Of a stretch of DNA of 64,000 bases, positions 58,601 through 62,850 are shown piece after piece (the first letter of the stretch is position 1; each line of letters opens with the position of its first letter). The translations under genes and the position numbers were made by a program. The notes below the pieces were generated by a model, which did not search any database, was not told the DNA's origin, and saw only the letters and a program-made list of their open reading frames with translations. The stretch comes from Metellina segmentata (taxonomy: Eukaryota > Arthropoda > Arachnida > Araneae > Tetragnathidae): assembly GCA_947359465.1 (NCBI GenBank), contig OX375873.1, forward strand, positions 39,404,437 through 39,468,436, in the 5' to 3' direction.

Positions 58601-59420
58601 CCCATAAATAAGTTTCATTATGCTCAGTAATTTTGTGCCCTAAATACATTAATTTAACATTCAAATTCCACTGTTTAAATTATTAAAATCTCAATTAACT
58701 TTGAATAAGAAAATATTATATAAATATAACCCCCCTCCCACCTGCATTTTAAAATTTAATCTAGACATAGTTTAATTCATTTATAATTTGTTTTCCTTAA
58801 AATGCCAACAGTGCGAAGAGAATATAATATAAATTTATTTTTTTCCCTTTCTTGTGGTGAGCAAACAATTCCAGTAAAGCGAAACAAAACAAATAAAAAT
58901 TTTTGACTGGTGTTTATTTTTTTTTAATTCTTTGGTCCAAGTTTCTATCCTTGTGATTGTTTAAGATAGAGTGTAAATTTCAATGGATTTGAAATCTGCG
59001 GAAAATTTTACACCAGATCAATAGGTACTTAAATTCGATTTTCTTTAAATAAATTTTTTTTTTCAACTGTAACTTTTATATTTTTGCAATACCAATTGGG
59101 CCGTATTTGACGAAGATATTCATTACGAACACAAAAAAGACTATTTGAGGTTTTCTATCTTCGCAATCATTAAAGAAAGTGTGAAAATTTCAAATCAGTG
59201 GAAAATTTTACACCAGATGGATACCTCAAGTAATCCAAATTTTGTGGACATGAAGAGAATTGTCATAGCTGATGCCGTGCTGGCCTGCTGGTAGATAATA
59301 TAGGTTAAACATAATAGGGGAAGATATTGAGATAAACATACCAACAATTAAACTTCCCTTCCTAGGGCAATGTAACCATCTAGGTGGTGGTCCTAACTCT
59401 CTATTTCGATGCTCACTCAT
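12584..59420 (-). CDS. RNGTT: mRNA capping enzyme (RNA 5'-triphosphatase + guanylyltransferase), 18 coding exons
   Basis: Bifunctional nuclear enzyme: it removes the gamma phosphate of nascent RNA Pol II transcripts and adds GMP. Coding exons, 5' to 3': 59420-59342, 58364-58255, 55836-55733, 54054-53966, 48584-48509, 46706-46676, 45994-45886, 43724-43618, 43432-43329, 40375-40274, 36942-36807, 35375-35304, 34704-34540, 22214-22143, 20182-20082, 19901-19835, 14589-14466, 12672-12584. All introns are GT-AG, all phases agree, total 1737 nt = 578 residues (human about 597). Landmarks: [10 protein letters not shown] with Cys131 (triphosphatase), acidic/basic linker [16 protein letters not shown] with catalytic Lys299, DGLVFQP (443-449), LKWKP (463-467), RTDKSFPN (536-543). 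Introns range from 180 bp to 12.3 kb and the large ones are full of transposons. The sequence just before the ATG looks like a splice acceptor, so a non-coding first exon probably lies upstream. Confidence 0.95.
12758..13386. mobile_element. short CAGGG-type non-autonomous element (subfamily 2)
   Basis: Starts CAGGATTCTCACTCTATTTC and continues AGAAATAAAATTCCCAGACT. The right end (TTTCCAGGTTTTTCCTGACT) lacks the final GTGGGAACCCTG. Same subfamily as 43905-44405 and 50129-52143. Lies in capping-enzyme intron 17. Confidence 0.6.
14466..14589 (-). CDS. RNGTT: capping enzyme coding exon 17 (motif VI)
   Basis: Encodes [20 protein letters not shown], then [20 protein letters not shown] and M. RTDKSFPN is the C-terminal motif VI. 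Donor GTAAGT, phase 1. Confidence 0.94.
14838..15485 (+). repeat. 5' LTR
   Basis: 648 bp, TGTACCATATGG...GACGGTACA, closely matching 17798-18450 in direct orientation. The 4-bp target repeat ATAC lies at 14834-14837 and at 18451-18454. GGTGGCAGTGTG follows 20 bases inside, a possible primer-binding region. Confidence 0.92.
15739..16209 (+). CDS. unrecognised frame in the LTR element (possible gag remnant)
   Basis: 156 codons with no domain I recognise. It overlaps the next frame (16200-16634, 144 codons, acidic middle, basic end) by 10 bases, as overlapping retroelement frames can. Its position after the 5' LTR suggests a gag remnant or captured sequence. No zinc knuckle is visible. Confidence 0.35.
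   Translation: MPVLFDRVWAESTESATSPVHQGNRFPFWFVQRSSSLYILGNRTAQRIYELTGYQFSRSEQGNSVETRLQKRGENVSRRKEWTVQLVAVPLAIHKTDAELRSGEPISLPMTETNDLKKELLRVQGDDVLGGEKVSPQVIISEGGNPDRHKGAIECS
16200..16634 (+). CDS. second unrecognised frame in the LTR element
   Basis: 144 codons. [19 protein letters not shown] is acidic; the end, with [19 protein letters not shown], is basic. No catalytic motif. About 90 bases after its stop comes the RNase H-like FNADSLSR tail, so a large pol deletion probably lies between or within these parts. Confidence 0.3.
   Translation: MQLVLPVGIASETTGMVFLEIQNSGKGKTTESGPELEEELEVSVSLQEETFEIGHEGPKGKRKELLVNEVVKPRLLALGSGAGSDWDPQPTTNTCTVSVFHGTREQRLRPGRIGAREEYKNPRHLEVRTIVRTPNKIVTRLARM
16800..17560 (+). 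repeat. degenerate tandem repeat between RNase H remnant and 3' LTR
   Basis: Roughly 100-bp units recur with drift: AATCATGTTTTGTGTTGAGT, GTGAATCATGTTTTGTATGG, AAACTATGTTTTGCGTATGG, then variants at about 17110 and 17220, each followed by GTGAAATT and a TTTTGTAATTATG-like block. Further GTTTTGG/TTTTGGG-rich copies continue to about 17560. Confidence 0.6.
17798..18450 (+). repeat. 3' LTR
   Basis: 653 bp; starts TATACCATATGG (second base mutated against the 5' LTR) and ends CATGACGGTACA, followed by the target repeat ATAC. Small indels and many substitutions separate it from the 5' LTR, so the insertion is not recent. Confidence 0.92.
18626..19732 (+). pseudogene. Tcb2-like Tc1 transposase, 5' truncated and frame-shifted
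   Basis: Frames 18649-19035, 18987-19337 and 19334-19579 join into one transposase: [20 protein letters not shown] (HTH domain), [23 protein letters not shown], then [15 protein letters not shown] (first Asp), a damaged second-Asp block near 19305-19340, and [15 protein letters not shown] (Glu), DD34E type. Two frameshifts. The right inverted end ends GTTACAGAGTGTA near 19730. No left end exists: coding begins abruptly after A/T-rich filler at 18626. From memory, very close relatives are abundant in orb-weaver spiders. Confidence 0.85.
19835..19901 (-). CDS. RNGTT: capping enzyme coding exon 16
   Basis: Encodes [20 protein letters not shown] then IK, matching the conserved VGLLYVGG strand of the OB fold. 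Donor GTAAGT, phase 0. Confidence 0.93.
20082..20182 (-). CDS. RNGTT: capping enzyme coding exon 15 (motif V)
   Basis: Encodes [20 protein letters not shown] then [19 protein letters not shown] is motif V; NSVDFKL starts the OB-fold part. Donor GTAAGA, phase 2. Confidence 0.94.
20183..22142. other. capping-enzyme intron 14
   Basis: AT-rich, with no coding region or recognised transposon. The stretch 20980-21200 is less AT-rich and partly palindromic around ATCCGTGGTTCGTGAATGCG, but I could not assign it. Confidence 0.4.
22143..22214 (-). CDS. RNGTT: capping enzyme coding exon 14 (motif IV)
   Basis: Encodes [20 protein letters not shown] then PVND; DGLVFQP is nucleotidyltransferase motif IV. 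72 nt, phase 0 both sides, donor GTGAGT. Confidence 0.94.
23118..23302 (-). repeat. tRNA-derived SINE, family 2
   Basis: On the - strand the head reads GGCTGTCATGACTCAGTGGG then CCCAGGTTCAATTCCTCTCT: A-box (TGACTCAGTGGGT) and B-box (GGTTCAATTCC) of a tRNA. The body ends GGCCAAATGTGACCCTTGTG. A degraded relative lies at 62660-62850. Confidence 0.65.
24327..26161. mobile_element. unidentified insertion with 11-bp target duplication
   Basis: Flanked by exact AACACCAAAAA (24316-24326 and 26162-26172). The short hAT copy at 37951-38978 has this sequence once (ACACCAAAAAATG near 38110), confirming an empty site. With the nested MITE (25151-26105) removed, about 880 bp remain. It begins CACCCTTCGCAACCGAG, has a GC-richer first half, and contains ATATAAAAAGGGG (about 24770) followed by TTTTCAGCC, which looks like a TATA-type promoter. 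There are no LTR ends, no poly(A) and no protein I recognise. The duplication length points to target-primed retrotransposition. Confidence 0.7.
25151..26105. mobile_element. foldback MITE
   Basis: Ends TAGGGAATAACAT and its exact inverse ATGTTATTCCCTA, flanked by TTCAA on both sides (25146-25150, 26106-26110). Similarity between the arms continues imperfectly inward (TGCATAAAATTT / TTAAAGGGT on the left against TGCATTTTAAGATTT / TTAAAAGGGT inverted on the right), so the 955-bp element could fold into a long imperfect hairpin. No coding. Confidence 0.75.
26338..28123 (-). pseudogene. hAT transposase (BED zinc finger + hAT dimerisation), disrupted
   Basis: The N-terminus (28123-27827) reads [18 protein letters not shown] and then a BED-type finger [20 protein letters not shown] / [10 protein letters not shown]. 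The middle (27430-26729) contains [20 protein letters not shown] and [15 protein letters not shown], the conserved catalytic-core blocks of ZBED5/SCAND3-like hAT transposases. The C-terminus (26574-26338) has [14 protein letters not shown] of the dimerisation domain. Stops and frame changes between 27827 and 27430 and near 26700 make it inactive. Confidence 0.88.
29188..29410. repeat. two-unit tandem duplication
   Basis: AGATGCTCTGCATGGTTTGA starts at about 29186 and again at about 29307. Each unit of about 121/105 bp runs through GTACACAATA, AGACTTTTGAACAG and ACAAAGGGTATAAC. The second unit lacks a few bases and ends exactly where copy II of the CAGGG element begins. Confidence 0.8.
30376..31526. 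mobile_element. CAGGG-superfamily non-autonomous element nested in copy II
   Basis: Starts CATGGTTCCCACACC, ends GTGGGAACCCTG, flanked by GATAT on both sides (30371-30375, 31527-31531). Copy I has no insertion here (near 7850). Both ends carry AAATTCAAGGACTTTTAAGG-type blocks. The middle shares sequence with the Helitron family body (GATAGAGTGAAAAGTTCAAC and following, about 30945-31020). Confidence 0.82.
31590..31838 (-). repeat. tRNA-derived SINE, family 1, with full tRNA-like head
   Basis: Read on the - strand: GCCGACCAAACGGCATAGTG (A-box AACGGCATAGTGGTTA), then AGGTTCCTGGTTCAAATCCT (B-box GGTTCAAATCC), followed by the SINE body. The tRNA head is recognisable but is part of the SINE, not a tRNA gene. 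Copy I carries the same SINE at the same place. Confidence 0.8.
32614..33516. mobile_element. MITE with ~60-bp terminal inverted repeats and TTA target site
   Basis: AGGCACGTTCTCACGAATCA on the left and AGGCGCGTTCTCCCAAATCA (inverted) on the right; the match continues through AAGTTTAAT, ATTATAGTTGAT and AAAGTTGAAT (about 9 differences in 62). Flanked by TTA / TCA. Removing the insert restores GTGTATTACACGCTC, which aligns base for base with GCGTATTATGTGCTC in copy I. A 3-bp TWA target suggests PIF/Harbinger. No transposase. Confidence 0.85.
34540..34704 (-). CDS. RNGTT: capping enzyme coding exon 13
   Basis: Encodes [33 protein letters not shown], then [14 protein letters not shown] and MAKQ. 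165 nt, phase 0 both sides. Followed by the 12.3-kb transposon-filled intron 13. Confidence 0.94.
35304..35375 (-). CDS. RNGTT: capping enzyme coding exon 12
   Basis: Encodes [19 protein letters not shown] then IVKFE (72 nt, phase 0 both sides). PRYLxYD is conserved in metazoan capping enzymes. Confidence 0.94.
35376..36806. other. capping-enzyme intron 11
   Basis: AT-rich; nothing recognised except an uninterrupted A tract of about 29 bases at 36026-36054. Confidence 0.5.
36807..36942 (-). CDS. RNGTT: capping enzyme coding exon 11
   Basis: Encodes [20 protein letters not shown], then FPRRK and HISNTLLDG, matching motifs III and IIIa of capping guanylyltransferases. Donor GTAATT, phase 0. 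Confidence 0.95.
37552..40090 (-). mobile_element. Tc1 element split by a second hAT insertion
   Basis: Inverted ends: CACTCGTAGAAAAAGTATAA on the left, CAGGCCTGGAGAAAAGTATA inverted on the right, both continuing ACGT; TA flanks at 37550-37551 and 40091-40092. The - strand transposase fragment 39353-39075 includes [18 protein letters not shown] and [10 protein letters not shown]; a C-terminal trace ([12 protein letters not shown]) appears beyond the hAT insertion at about 37900. Not intact. Lies in capping-enzyme intron 10, same strand as the gene. Confidence 0.85.
37951..38978 (-). mobile_element. internally deleted hAT-Charlie (OC1-like) copy
   Basis: CAGTGCTCCCCAACCTTTTT start and GGGGACCACTG end, with an exact 8-bp duplication TTGTAAAC (37943-37950, 38979-38986). 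Retains transposase C-terminal sequence ([28 protein letters not shown]) but has lost the N-terminal two-thirds. It gives the empty site for the insertion found in the long copy. Confidence 0.9.
40274..40375 (-). CDS. RNGTT: capping enzyme coding exon 10 (guanylyltransferase motif I)
   Basis: Encodes [19 protein letters not shown] then [13 protein letters not shown]. Lys299 of KADGTR forms the covalent lysine-GMP intermediate. Acceptor CATTGCAG, donor GTATTT, phase 2. Confidence 0.95.
40608..40681. repeat. (CA)n(TA)n microsatellite
   Basis: About eight CA units followed by about 28 TA units in intron 9. A nearby palindromic AT block (TTTATTATAAATTATTATGC) precedes it. Confidence 0.95.
40924..41160. 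mobile_element. GC-rich 237-bp MITE
   Basis: Ends AGTGCTGTTTACATGA and TCATGTAAACGGTACT: 16-bp inverted repeats with two mismatches, flanked by CAT on both sides. The inside (ACCCGGGTAATTCG, TTACCCGCGTTGC, CCACGTAGGGGAAGCGGCG) is much richer in G+C and CpG than the surrounding intron. No coding. Confidence 0.75.
41300..42690 (-). pseudogene. 5'-truncated CR1-clade LINE (reverse transcriptase)
   Basis: The - strand frame 42572-42069 contains [53 protein letters not shown] and SMFADDLKI (the FADD catalytic motif of reverse transcriptase). 42072-41833 and 41822-41370 continue the C-terminus ([50 protein letters not shown]). Two frame breaks. The 3' UTR ends near 41300. About 1.4 kb of the usual 4-5 kb remains. 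Intron 9, same strand as the capping enzyme. Confidence 0.88.
43329..43432 (-). CDS. RNGTT: capping enzyme coding exon 9
   Basis: Encodes [20 protein letters not shown] then [12 protein letters not shown], the entry into the guanylyltransferase domain. Acceptor TTTTAG, donor GTAAAT, phase 2. The 185-bp intron before it is one of the two shortest. Confidence 0.88.
43618..43724 (-). CDS. RNGTT: capping enzyme coding exon 8 (linker)
   Basis: Encodes an acidic stretch (EPDTVDDDG) and then [14 protein letters not shown], a basic run that could serve as a nuclear localisation signal in the interdomain linker. Donor GTAATT, phase 0. Confidence 0.9.
43905..44405. mobile_element. short CAGGG-type element, subfamily 2
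   Basis: The left end is degraded (TAATCCTACTCCATTTCAG then AAATAAAATTTCCCGACTTT); the right end is TTTTCCCTGGGAACCCTG. Collinear with 12758-13386. Intron 7. Confidence 0.6.
44406..45885. other. rest of capping-enzyme intron 7
   Basis: No recognised gene or repeat. A 61-codon + strand frame at 44650-44835 has no visible domain or splice context and is not called. Confidence 0.4.
45886..45994 (-). CDS. RNGTT: capping enzyme coding exon 7
   Basis: Encodes [20 protein letters not shown], then APPLPDWCN: the end of the triphosphatase domain (RPPGIYK is conserved). Donor GTAAGC, phase 1. Confidence 0.94.
46676..46706 (-). CDS. RNGTT: capping enzyme coding exon 6 (31-bp microexon)
   Basis: Encodes [10 protein letters not shown] after a split Ser. 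Acceptor TTCCTTTTCAG, donor GTATGT. Only 31 nt, but needed to keep frame between exons 5 and 7. Confidence 0.88.
47762..48318 (+). mobile_element. internally deleted Tc1 element
   Basis: The + strand carries the C-terminal half of a Tc1 transposase in two frames: [20 protein letters not shown] (47873-47930), then [11 protein letters not shown] (second Asp) and [18 protein letters not shown] (Glu) within 47935-48165. ACAATAATGGATCGG (left) and ACAATAATGGACAAG (right, inverted) look like the remaining terminal repeats. A run of nine C lies at about 48241. Intron 5. Confidence 0.8.
48509..48584 (-). CDS. RNGTT: capping enzyme coding exon 5 (triphosphatase P-loop)
   Basis: Encodes [19 protein letters not shown]: the cysteine-phosphatase signature HC(x5)R with Cys131 as nucleophile and Arg137. 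Ends SLSW with phase 2, donor GTGGGT. Confidence 0.95.
48585..50128. other. left part of capping-enzyme intron 4
   Basis: Contains the tandem repeat at 49234-49553; otherwise no gene or transposon recognised. Confidence 0.4.
49234..49553. repeat. two-unit tandem duplication, period about 200 bp
   Basis: GTCCTCACTCTCTCAGGTCT (from about 49248) recurs as GTCCTCACCTCTCTCAGATC (from about 49440). Both continue AAATTG, GCTGAAAACCACCT, TCAATGGA, TTTTGAATGTT and TGTAGCTTG. About 75 bp of non-repeated sequence separates the matching blocks. The first unit falls inside a - strand frame (49419-49141) of unknown type. Confidence 0.75.
50191..51662 (-). mobile_element. hairpin-rich Helitron-like element, copy A
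   Basis: Read on the - strand: starts near TCTATATTTAAAAAAAGTTG then CCGCCGCCGCAGGATTG, ends with G/C-rich hairpins and GGAGCCCCCTAG, then T, as Helitrons do (CTRR plus T). It carries three tandem copies of a unit of about 180 bp (AACTTTTGATTGCATCGAAT at 50778; variants at 50965 and 51138). The 3' 270 bp hold short perfect hairpins. No Rep/helicase frame. Confidence 0.72.
50271..50437. repeat. array of short perfect hairpins in copy A
   Basis: GGTTTGC-TTC-GCAAACC at 50271-50287, GGGATTGC-AAT-GCAATCCC at 50398-50416, and GGTTTGC-TTC-GCAAACC again at 50421-50437. All have a 7-8 bp stem and a 3-nt loop. Copy B has the matching set. Confidence 0.85.
52271..52276 (-). terminator. poly(A) signal after the intron-4 candidate exon
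   Basis: AATAAA on the - strand, 134 bases past the TAA of the candidate exon, followed by a T-rich stretch (GTTTTTTTCATTAC). Confidence 0.45.
52410..52555 (-). CDS. candidate alternative terminal exon in capping-enzyme intron 4
   Basis: A pyrimidine-rich acceptor (ACTTTTTTGTTTAG) is followed by an open frame of 47 codons to TAA, reading [47 protein letters not shown]. The first two bases complete a codon after a phase-1 donor, exactly the phase left by capping-enzyme exon 4 (ATT G|). A spliced product would stop before the HC(x5)R loop and be catalytically dead. The polar, acidic composition and the AATAAA downstream look like a real last exon. Alternatives: the end of an unrelated nested gene, or chance. 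I do not recognise the peptide. Confidence 0.4.
53520..53896. mobile_element. pogo/mariner-type MITE
   Basis: CAGTACAAAGTCC at the left and its perfect inverse GGACTTTGTACTG at the right. TA precedes the left end (53518-53519). 377 bp, no coding, 70 bp from exon 4 in intron 4. Confidence 0.78.
53966..54054 (-). CDS. RNGTT: capping enzyme coding exon 4
   Basis: Encodes [18 protein letters not shown] then KNPLEIIG. Acceptor TTTTTCTAG, donor GTAAGT, phase 1. Also lies between the inverted Helitron-like copies, and its phase-1 donor could join the alternative exon at 52555. Confidence 0.92.
54345..55450 (+). mobile_element. two tandem Helitron-family fragments
   Basis: The first copy starts TCATTACTATTATAAAAGG after an A (54344). 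A second begins near 54815 (AATACTATAAAAGGAAG). Both follow the body of the Helitron at 6320-7145 (GGCACTTACA, GGCACACAGGTAGTCCAAAT, TCTATCTCC, GGATTTGAAATC). The first lacks a 3' end; the second fades after about 55450. Intron 3. Confidence 0.7.
55733..55836 (-). CDS. RNGTT: capping enzyme coding exon 3
   Basis: Begins [16 protein letters not shown], ends [10 protein letters not shown]: the WIDLTNTxRFY strand of the triphosphatase fold. Donor GTATGT, phase 2. Lies between the two inverted Helitron-like copies. Confidence 0.93.
56789..58117 (+). mobile_element. hairpin-rich Helitron-like element, copy B
   Basis: Starts TCTCTATATTAAAA, then GTTACCGCCGCTGACGCAGG, and ends with GGGGGC-GGA-GCCCCC running into CTAG, then T (58118). 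Inverted relative to copy A and collinear with it over almost its full length. It has two, not three, of the internal units of about 180 bp. No coding. Intron 2. Confidence 0.75.
57869..58114. repeat. array of short perfect hairpins in copy B
   Basis: GGATTGC-GTA-GCAATCC at 57869-57885, GGTTTGC-GAA-GCAAACC at 58007-58023, GGATTGC-GTA-GCAATCC at 58056-58072, and the terminal GGGGGC-GGA-GCCCCC at 58100-58114. Every loop is three bases, and the stems differ from each other. Confidence 0.88.
58255..58364 (-). CDS. RNGTT: capping enzyme coding exon 2
   Basis: Acceptor TTTTTTACAG; the split codon gives Asp. Encodes [18 protein letters not shown], then the NPSML block of the triphosphatase domain, ending SLTGQK with donor GTATTT in phase 0. 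Confidence 0.92.
58735..59222 (+). repeat. Helitron-family body fragment
   Basis: Shares TTTAATCTAGAC, GATAGAGTGTAAATTTCAAT, GGATTTGAAATCTGCGGAAA and ACACCAGAT blocks with 6320-7145. No ends. Intron 1, up to about 120 bp from exon 1. Confidence 0.55.
59342..59420 (-). CDS. RNGTT: capping enzyme coding exon 1
   Basis: Encodes [18 protein letters not shown] and PRKGSLIV; PPRWLxCPR is the conserved capping-enzyme N-terminus. The donor GTATGT at 59341 leaves phase 1. TTCTTTCTTCATTGCAG ends just before ATTATG, so the exon probably begins at 59423 behind an upstream 5' UTR exon. An in-frame ATG further out (59429) falls inside that acceptor and was not used. Confidence 0.9.
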
Positions 59421-59850
59421 AATCTGCAATGAAGAAAGAATATTTTAGAGCTTTAATAAGAAAAATGTGCAGTACCAATTACAAAACTTTTTTTAGTTGA
59501 TGTGAAATGAGAGCAGCTATAGACTATTAAAACATCTCTTATCAACTGAAGGGAGAACTTCTCTTTCATTAAGATAATGAATTTACAGTCCAGCCACCAA
59601 GTTTTGTGTCGTATCAGTAGCACTAACCATCCCGTTCGCTACAAAAAATTGAAATCATGCCAAGACAACACTGAACTAGAATCTTACAGACACTAATTGC
59701 AAGCACTTGCTCACAAACAAAACTAACAGAGAAATTTTATTGGGAAAAATGATGCATTTATTTCTGTGGACCATGGCCACGAGAATTATCATCTGTACTG
59801 CCTTTAATTTCCATAATTCAAAAAATTAACCATAATTTGTGCTTTGGATC

Positions 59851-62388
59851 TTAACCCTCTGGTTACGGCAGCCGGCCCAAACGGCCGAGATTTCCATGTC
59901 CTTTCGTTACGGAGCAGACGGCCGAAATCCATTACAGTTTCCTTCCCCCTTTTTCTAAGCAACAAAGAGACCTCCTCGTAAATAACCTCTTCACCGATGA
60001 CAGGGGGATACCGGGGGACCGCTTTACCTCGAGCTATTACGATTCGTGAAAGACAACTTCCCGCGCGCATTTAAGAAAGAATATTAAAGAATCTACGAAA
60101 GAAATATACTCTGTAATTTGTCTTATTAACTATCAAGATATGTTCATGCAATCTTTTTTTAAATCATGGTATTTTTACAAGTTAAGAAAGCAATGGTTTT
60201 TGCCCAACAATGAAATAGTGAATGTCGTGTAGTACTGCACCATAAACGTTAAGTAAATAAACGAAAATCATAAAAAAAAAACTTATTTTATGTATGGCAT
60301 CAACACAACCTCCAGAAAAATTGTCAATAACCAAAAATAGTTAACAATGCAAGTATCTCAAATAATGAACATAATTTGAAATATATAATTTACAATGAAC
60401 AAGTGGAATTTTTTAAAGGTCGTAAACATATAGAAATGTAATTAAAATAATTATCGTTAACTTTACCCGCTCTTAAGAGTGATTTTGTAAATCTAAAAAA
60501 TTTGCATGTGCTTTTATTTTTTTTTAAAGTACAAATAAAATTGGAAGCCTTTTAAGTTTGTTAAAATTATGTTTGTACTCTTAAAATCCATAAGTATTTT
60601 ACGCATAAGTTTTCAACTAGAAAAACTCCATAAAATTAGTGCGGTATTTTCAATTAAATTCTATTTTTCTAATAATTTTCTCATTGAGCTCATTTGGTAC
60701 GAACAAATCTCAAAAAGATTTTTCATTTCCTATCATTTCATAATTTTTGTGATCATTAAAAAAAAAATTACTGATAAAATGGCGGAATTTCCAATGCATC
60801 ATAATATTCTTTGTTCTTAAGAATGAAGTAATTAGAATTTTATTTCCTTTAACAACTTGGGAAAATAGAATATTTGCGCCTTGCCGTAGCTCAGAGAGTT
60901 GATGGAAGAGGTAAGGGTCACAGAGGTAGCATGATTTATGCAACCTGATATAAAGCTTGAGTTTTTCATAGAATTAGATAAATTCTATACAGCCAGAATA
61001 TTTAGTCAGTAATTTCAATGGTAATTGGTAATTTTTAATTAACGTCGTACTAGAGCAACACAACGGGTTATTGACGATGGTCCAAGATCAATCACCTAGG
61101 GGAAAGATCCGAGGACAACACCACGTAATTATGAACCACGGTCAGATGACGAGGCAACACCTGAGCTGGCACCCCACTCTCCAAACTTCCACACCAACCC
61201 AACGTCAGGACTTTCGGTCATGACAGATTTTAGGTGCACCAGCCGCCTCTCCACTATACCCTTACAAACATCCATGCCCGAACCGGGATTCGAACCAGGG
61301 ACCTTCCGATCTAGAGGCTAACACCTTAATTTCAATGGATTATCATCTTAATAATGCACATTATAAAATAATATTCGCTCAGCGCTATTTTATTTGAGGA
61401 TATTTAATTAATGATGAATGGATTACGAAAAATGCATGTCTAGAAATACTTGCGTGTATTTTGAACTTGTACTAGTATTATGATGTACCAATAATATAGC
61501 GTTGTATCAATGTACACATTTCAAAGATAAAACAATTAATATTACATTTAAAAATTTATTTCATCATCTATGATTTTGTTTATATTGGAAAAAAGTGTAT
61601 CAAACCGATTTCCTCATCAACCAAGGGGATGGTTTATTGATGAATTTCACCTTTTGCAATTAGCTAGGCGGTTTCCCCAAGAGGCATTTTTTATTTCCTT
61701 TAATTCAATTCTGCATTGGACAGAGAAGGAGGGTGGGATATATTTATGATTCTTGGAAGCAGGTCTTGCAAAAGCATATTGCACATTCCACACTACCACG
61801 AACTCTACTATCCGATTCATTCACGGCATTTGACACAAGATCTTTTCCTACCATCTAATTTTCTTCTTTTATGTCTATGTGGAGAGGTGGATGGGCTCAA
61901 AAATACTCTCCCTCTTGTTATTCGAATATTTTCTCTCGATATCTGTATTGAAGCAGCACCACCTGCAGTCAGGGAGTAGTCAAGTGCTGAATGCAGCTAT
62001 TGATAAGCAATCTTTATTTTTGAGTCGCTTTTTCATACAAAGGATCAGTGCTTGAAGGTACAAGAGAGGAATGACCAAAGAAAAATTATCACTTTCTGCA
62101 ACTCTTCTAAAGATTTCCCACGGTATAAACGACGCCGAGGACAACTCCAGAATCCTTTGAGTTCAAGTGACCATGTCTTAGTTGTTGCCGCCTTTTCAGT
62201 GACTCCGGGAAATAATTGCGCCTTACAGGCATACCCCGACCCAACAAAAGAGATCCCCAACACTAAGTGATAAGAATTGGCTCGCTCTCCACGCCTCCTG
62301 GGGGAAGGCACTACGTCGGCCGGTTCGGCCGTCTTCCCGTAACCAAGTGCAAAAACGATATTTCGACCTTCCGTATGTAGAGGGTTAA
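59851..62388. mobile_element. piggyBac-like non-autonomous element
   Basis: TTAACCCTCT at 59851 and AGAGGGTTAA ending 62388: TTAA target sites next to CCCTCT termini, the piggyBac pattern. Both ends carry related subterminal blocks (GGTTACGG and CGGCCGAA on the left; TACGG, GGTTACGGG and CGGCCGAA inverted on the right). The terminal 200-300 bp are CpG-rich; the middle is AT-rich with a SINE insertion. No transposase. It starts about 430 bp upstream of the capping-enzyme start codon. Confidence 0.75.
61022..61326 (-). repeat. SINE family 1, longest copy, with 12-bp target duplication
   Basis: Flanked by exact TAATTTCAATGG (61010-61021, 61327-61338). On the - strand: GTTAGCCTCTAGATCGGAAG, CCTGGTTCGAATCCCGG (B-box), body, then the tail TGTTGCTCTAGTACGACGTT. 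The A-box part of the head is missing, so the copy is 5' truncated. Confidence 0.85.
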
Positions 62389-62659
62389 ATGGTTTAGGTA
62401 ATATATAATGAAAATATTTATTCTACCATTTAAGGATGCTTTAAAATAATTGAATAATGCAAGAATAGTTTTACAAGCAAAAAAAATTACTGACTTGATA
62501 AATTATGAAATTTAAAATGCAAGCAACAAACAGAAATTTAATTACAAGCTGTGATCTAAGTAGCCTTCTAACTGTTAGTAACAAGTAATGTGAACTAAAA
62601 TAGAAACAAGATTAGCTATTAATTCACAAAGGGAAACAAAGACACTTTCAAAACTAGTG

Positions 62660-62850
62660 TTTTAATTTTGAGTTGGTTTTGGGTTTCACGGCACAAGAGC
62701 CATATTTGGACAAGCTGTGCCAAACAAAAGGTAGATGTCAGATTATTTACATTACAAACACACACAACACAAGAAAAGTTTTAATGACAGGTGAGAGAAA
62801 TATACCCCCTAAGTTACAGGAATTGAACTAGTACAGCCTACAACCAGTGG
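62660..62850 (-). repeat. SINE family 2, degraded
   Basis: TTCACGGCACAAGAGCCATA and TTTGGACAAGCTGTGCC match the tail of 23118-23302; the head (TACAGGAATTGAACTAGTAC) keeps a poor B-box. Confidence 0.5.

Noticed and set aside
60569..60820. 83-codon frame inside the piggyBac-like element as a transposase
   Set aside because: Low-complexity hydrophobic translation, far too short and without the DDD motif context.
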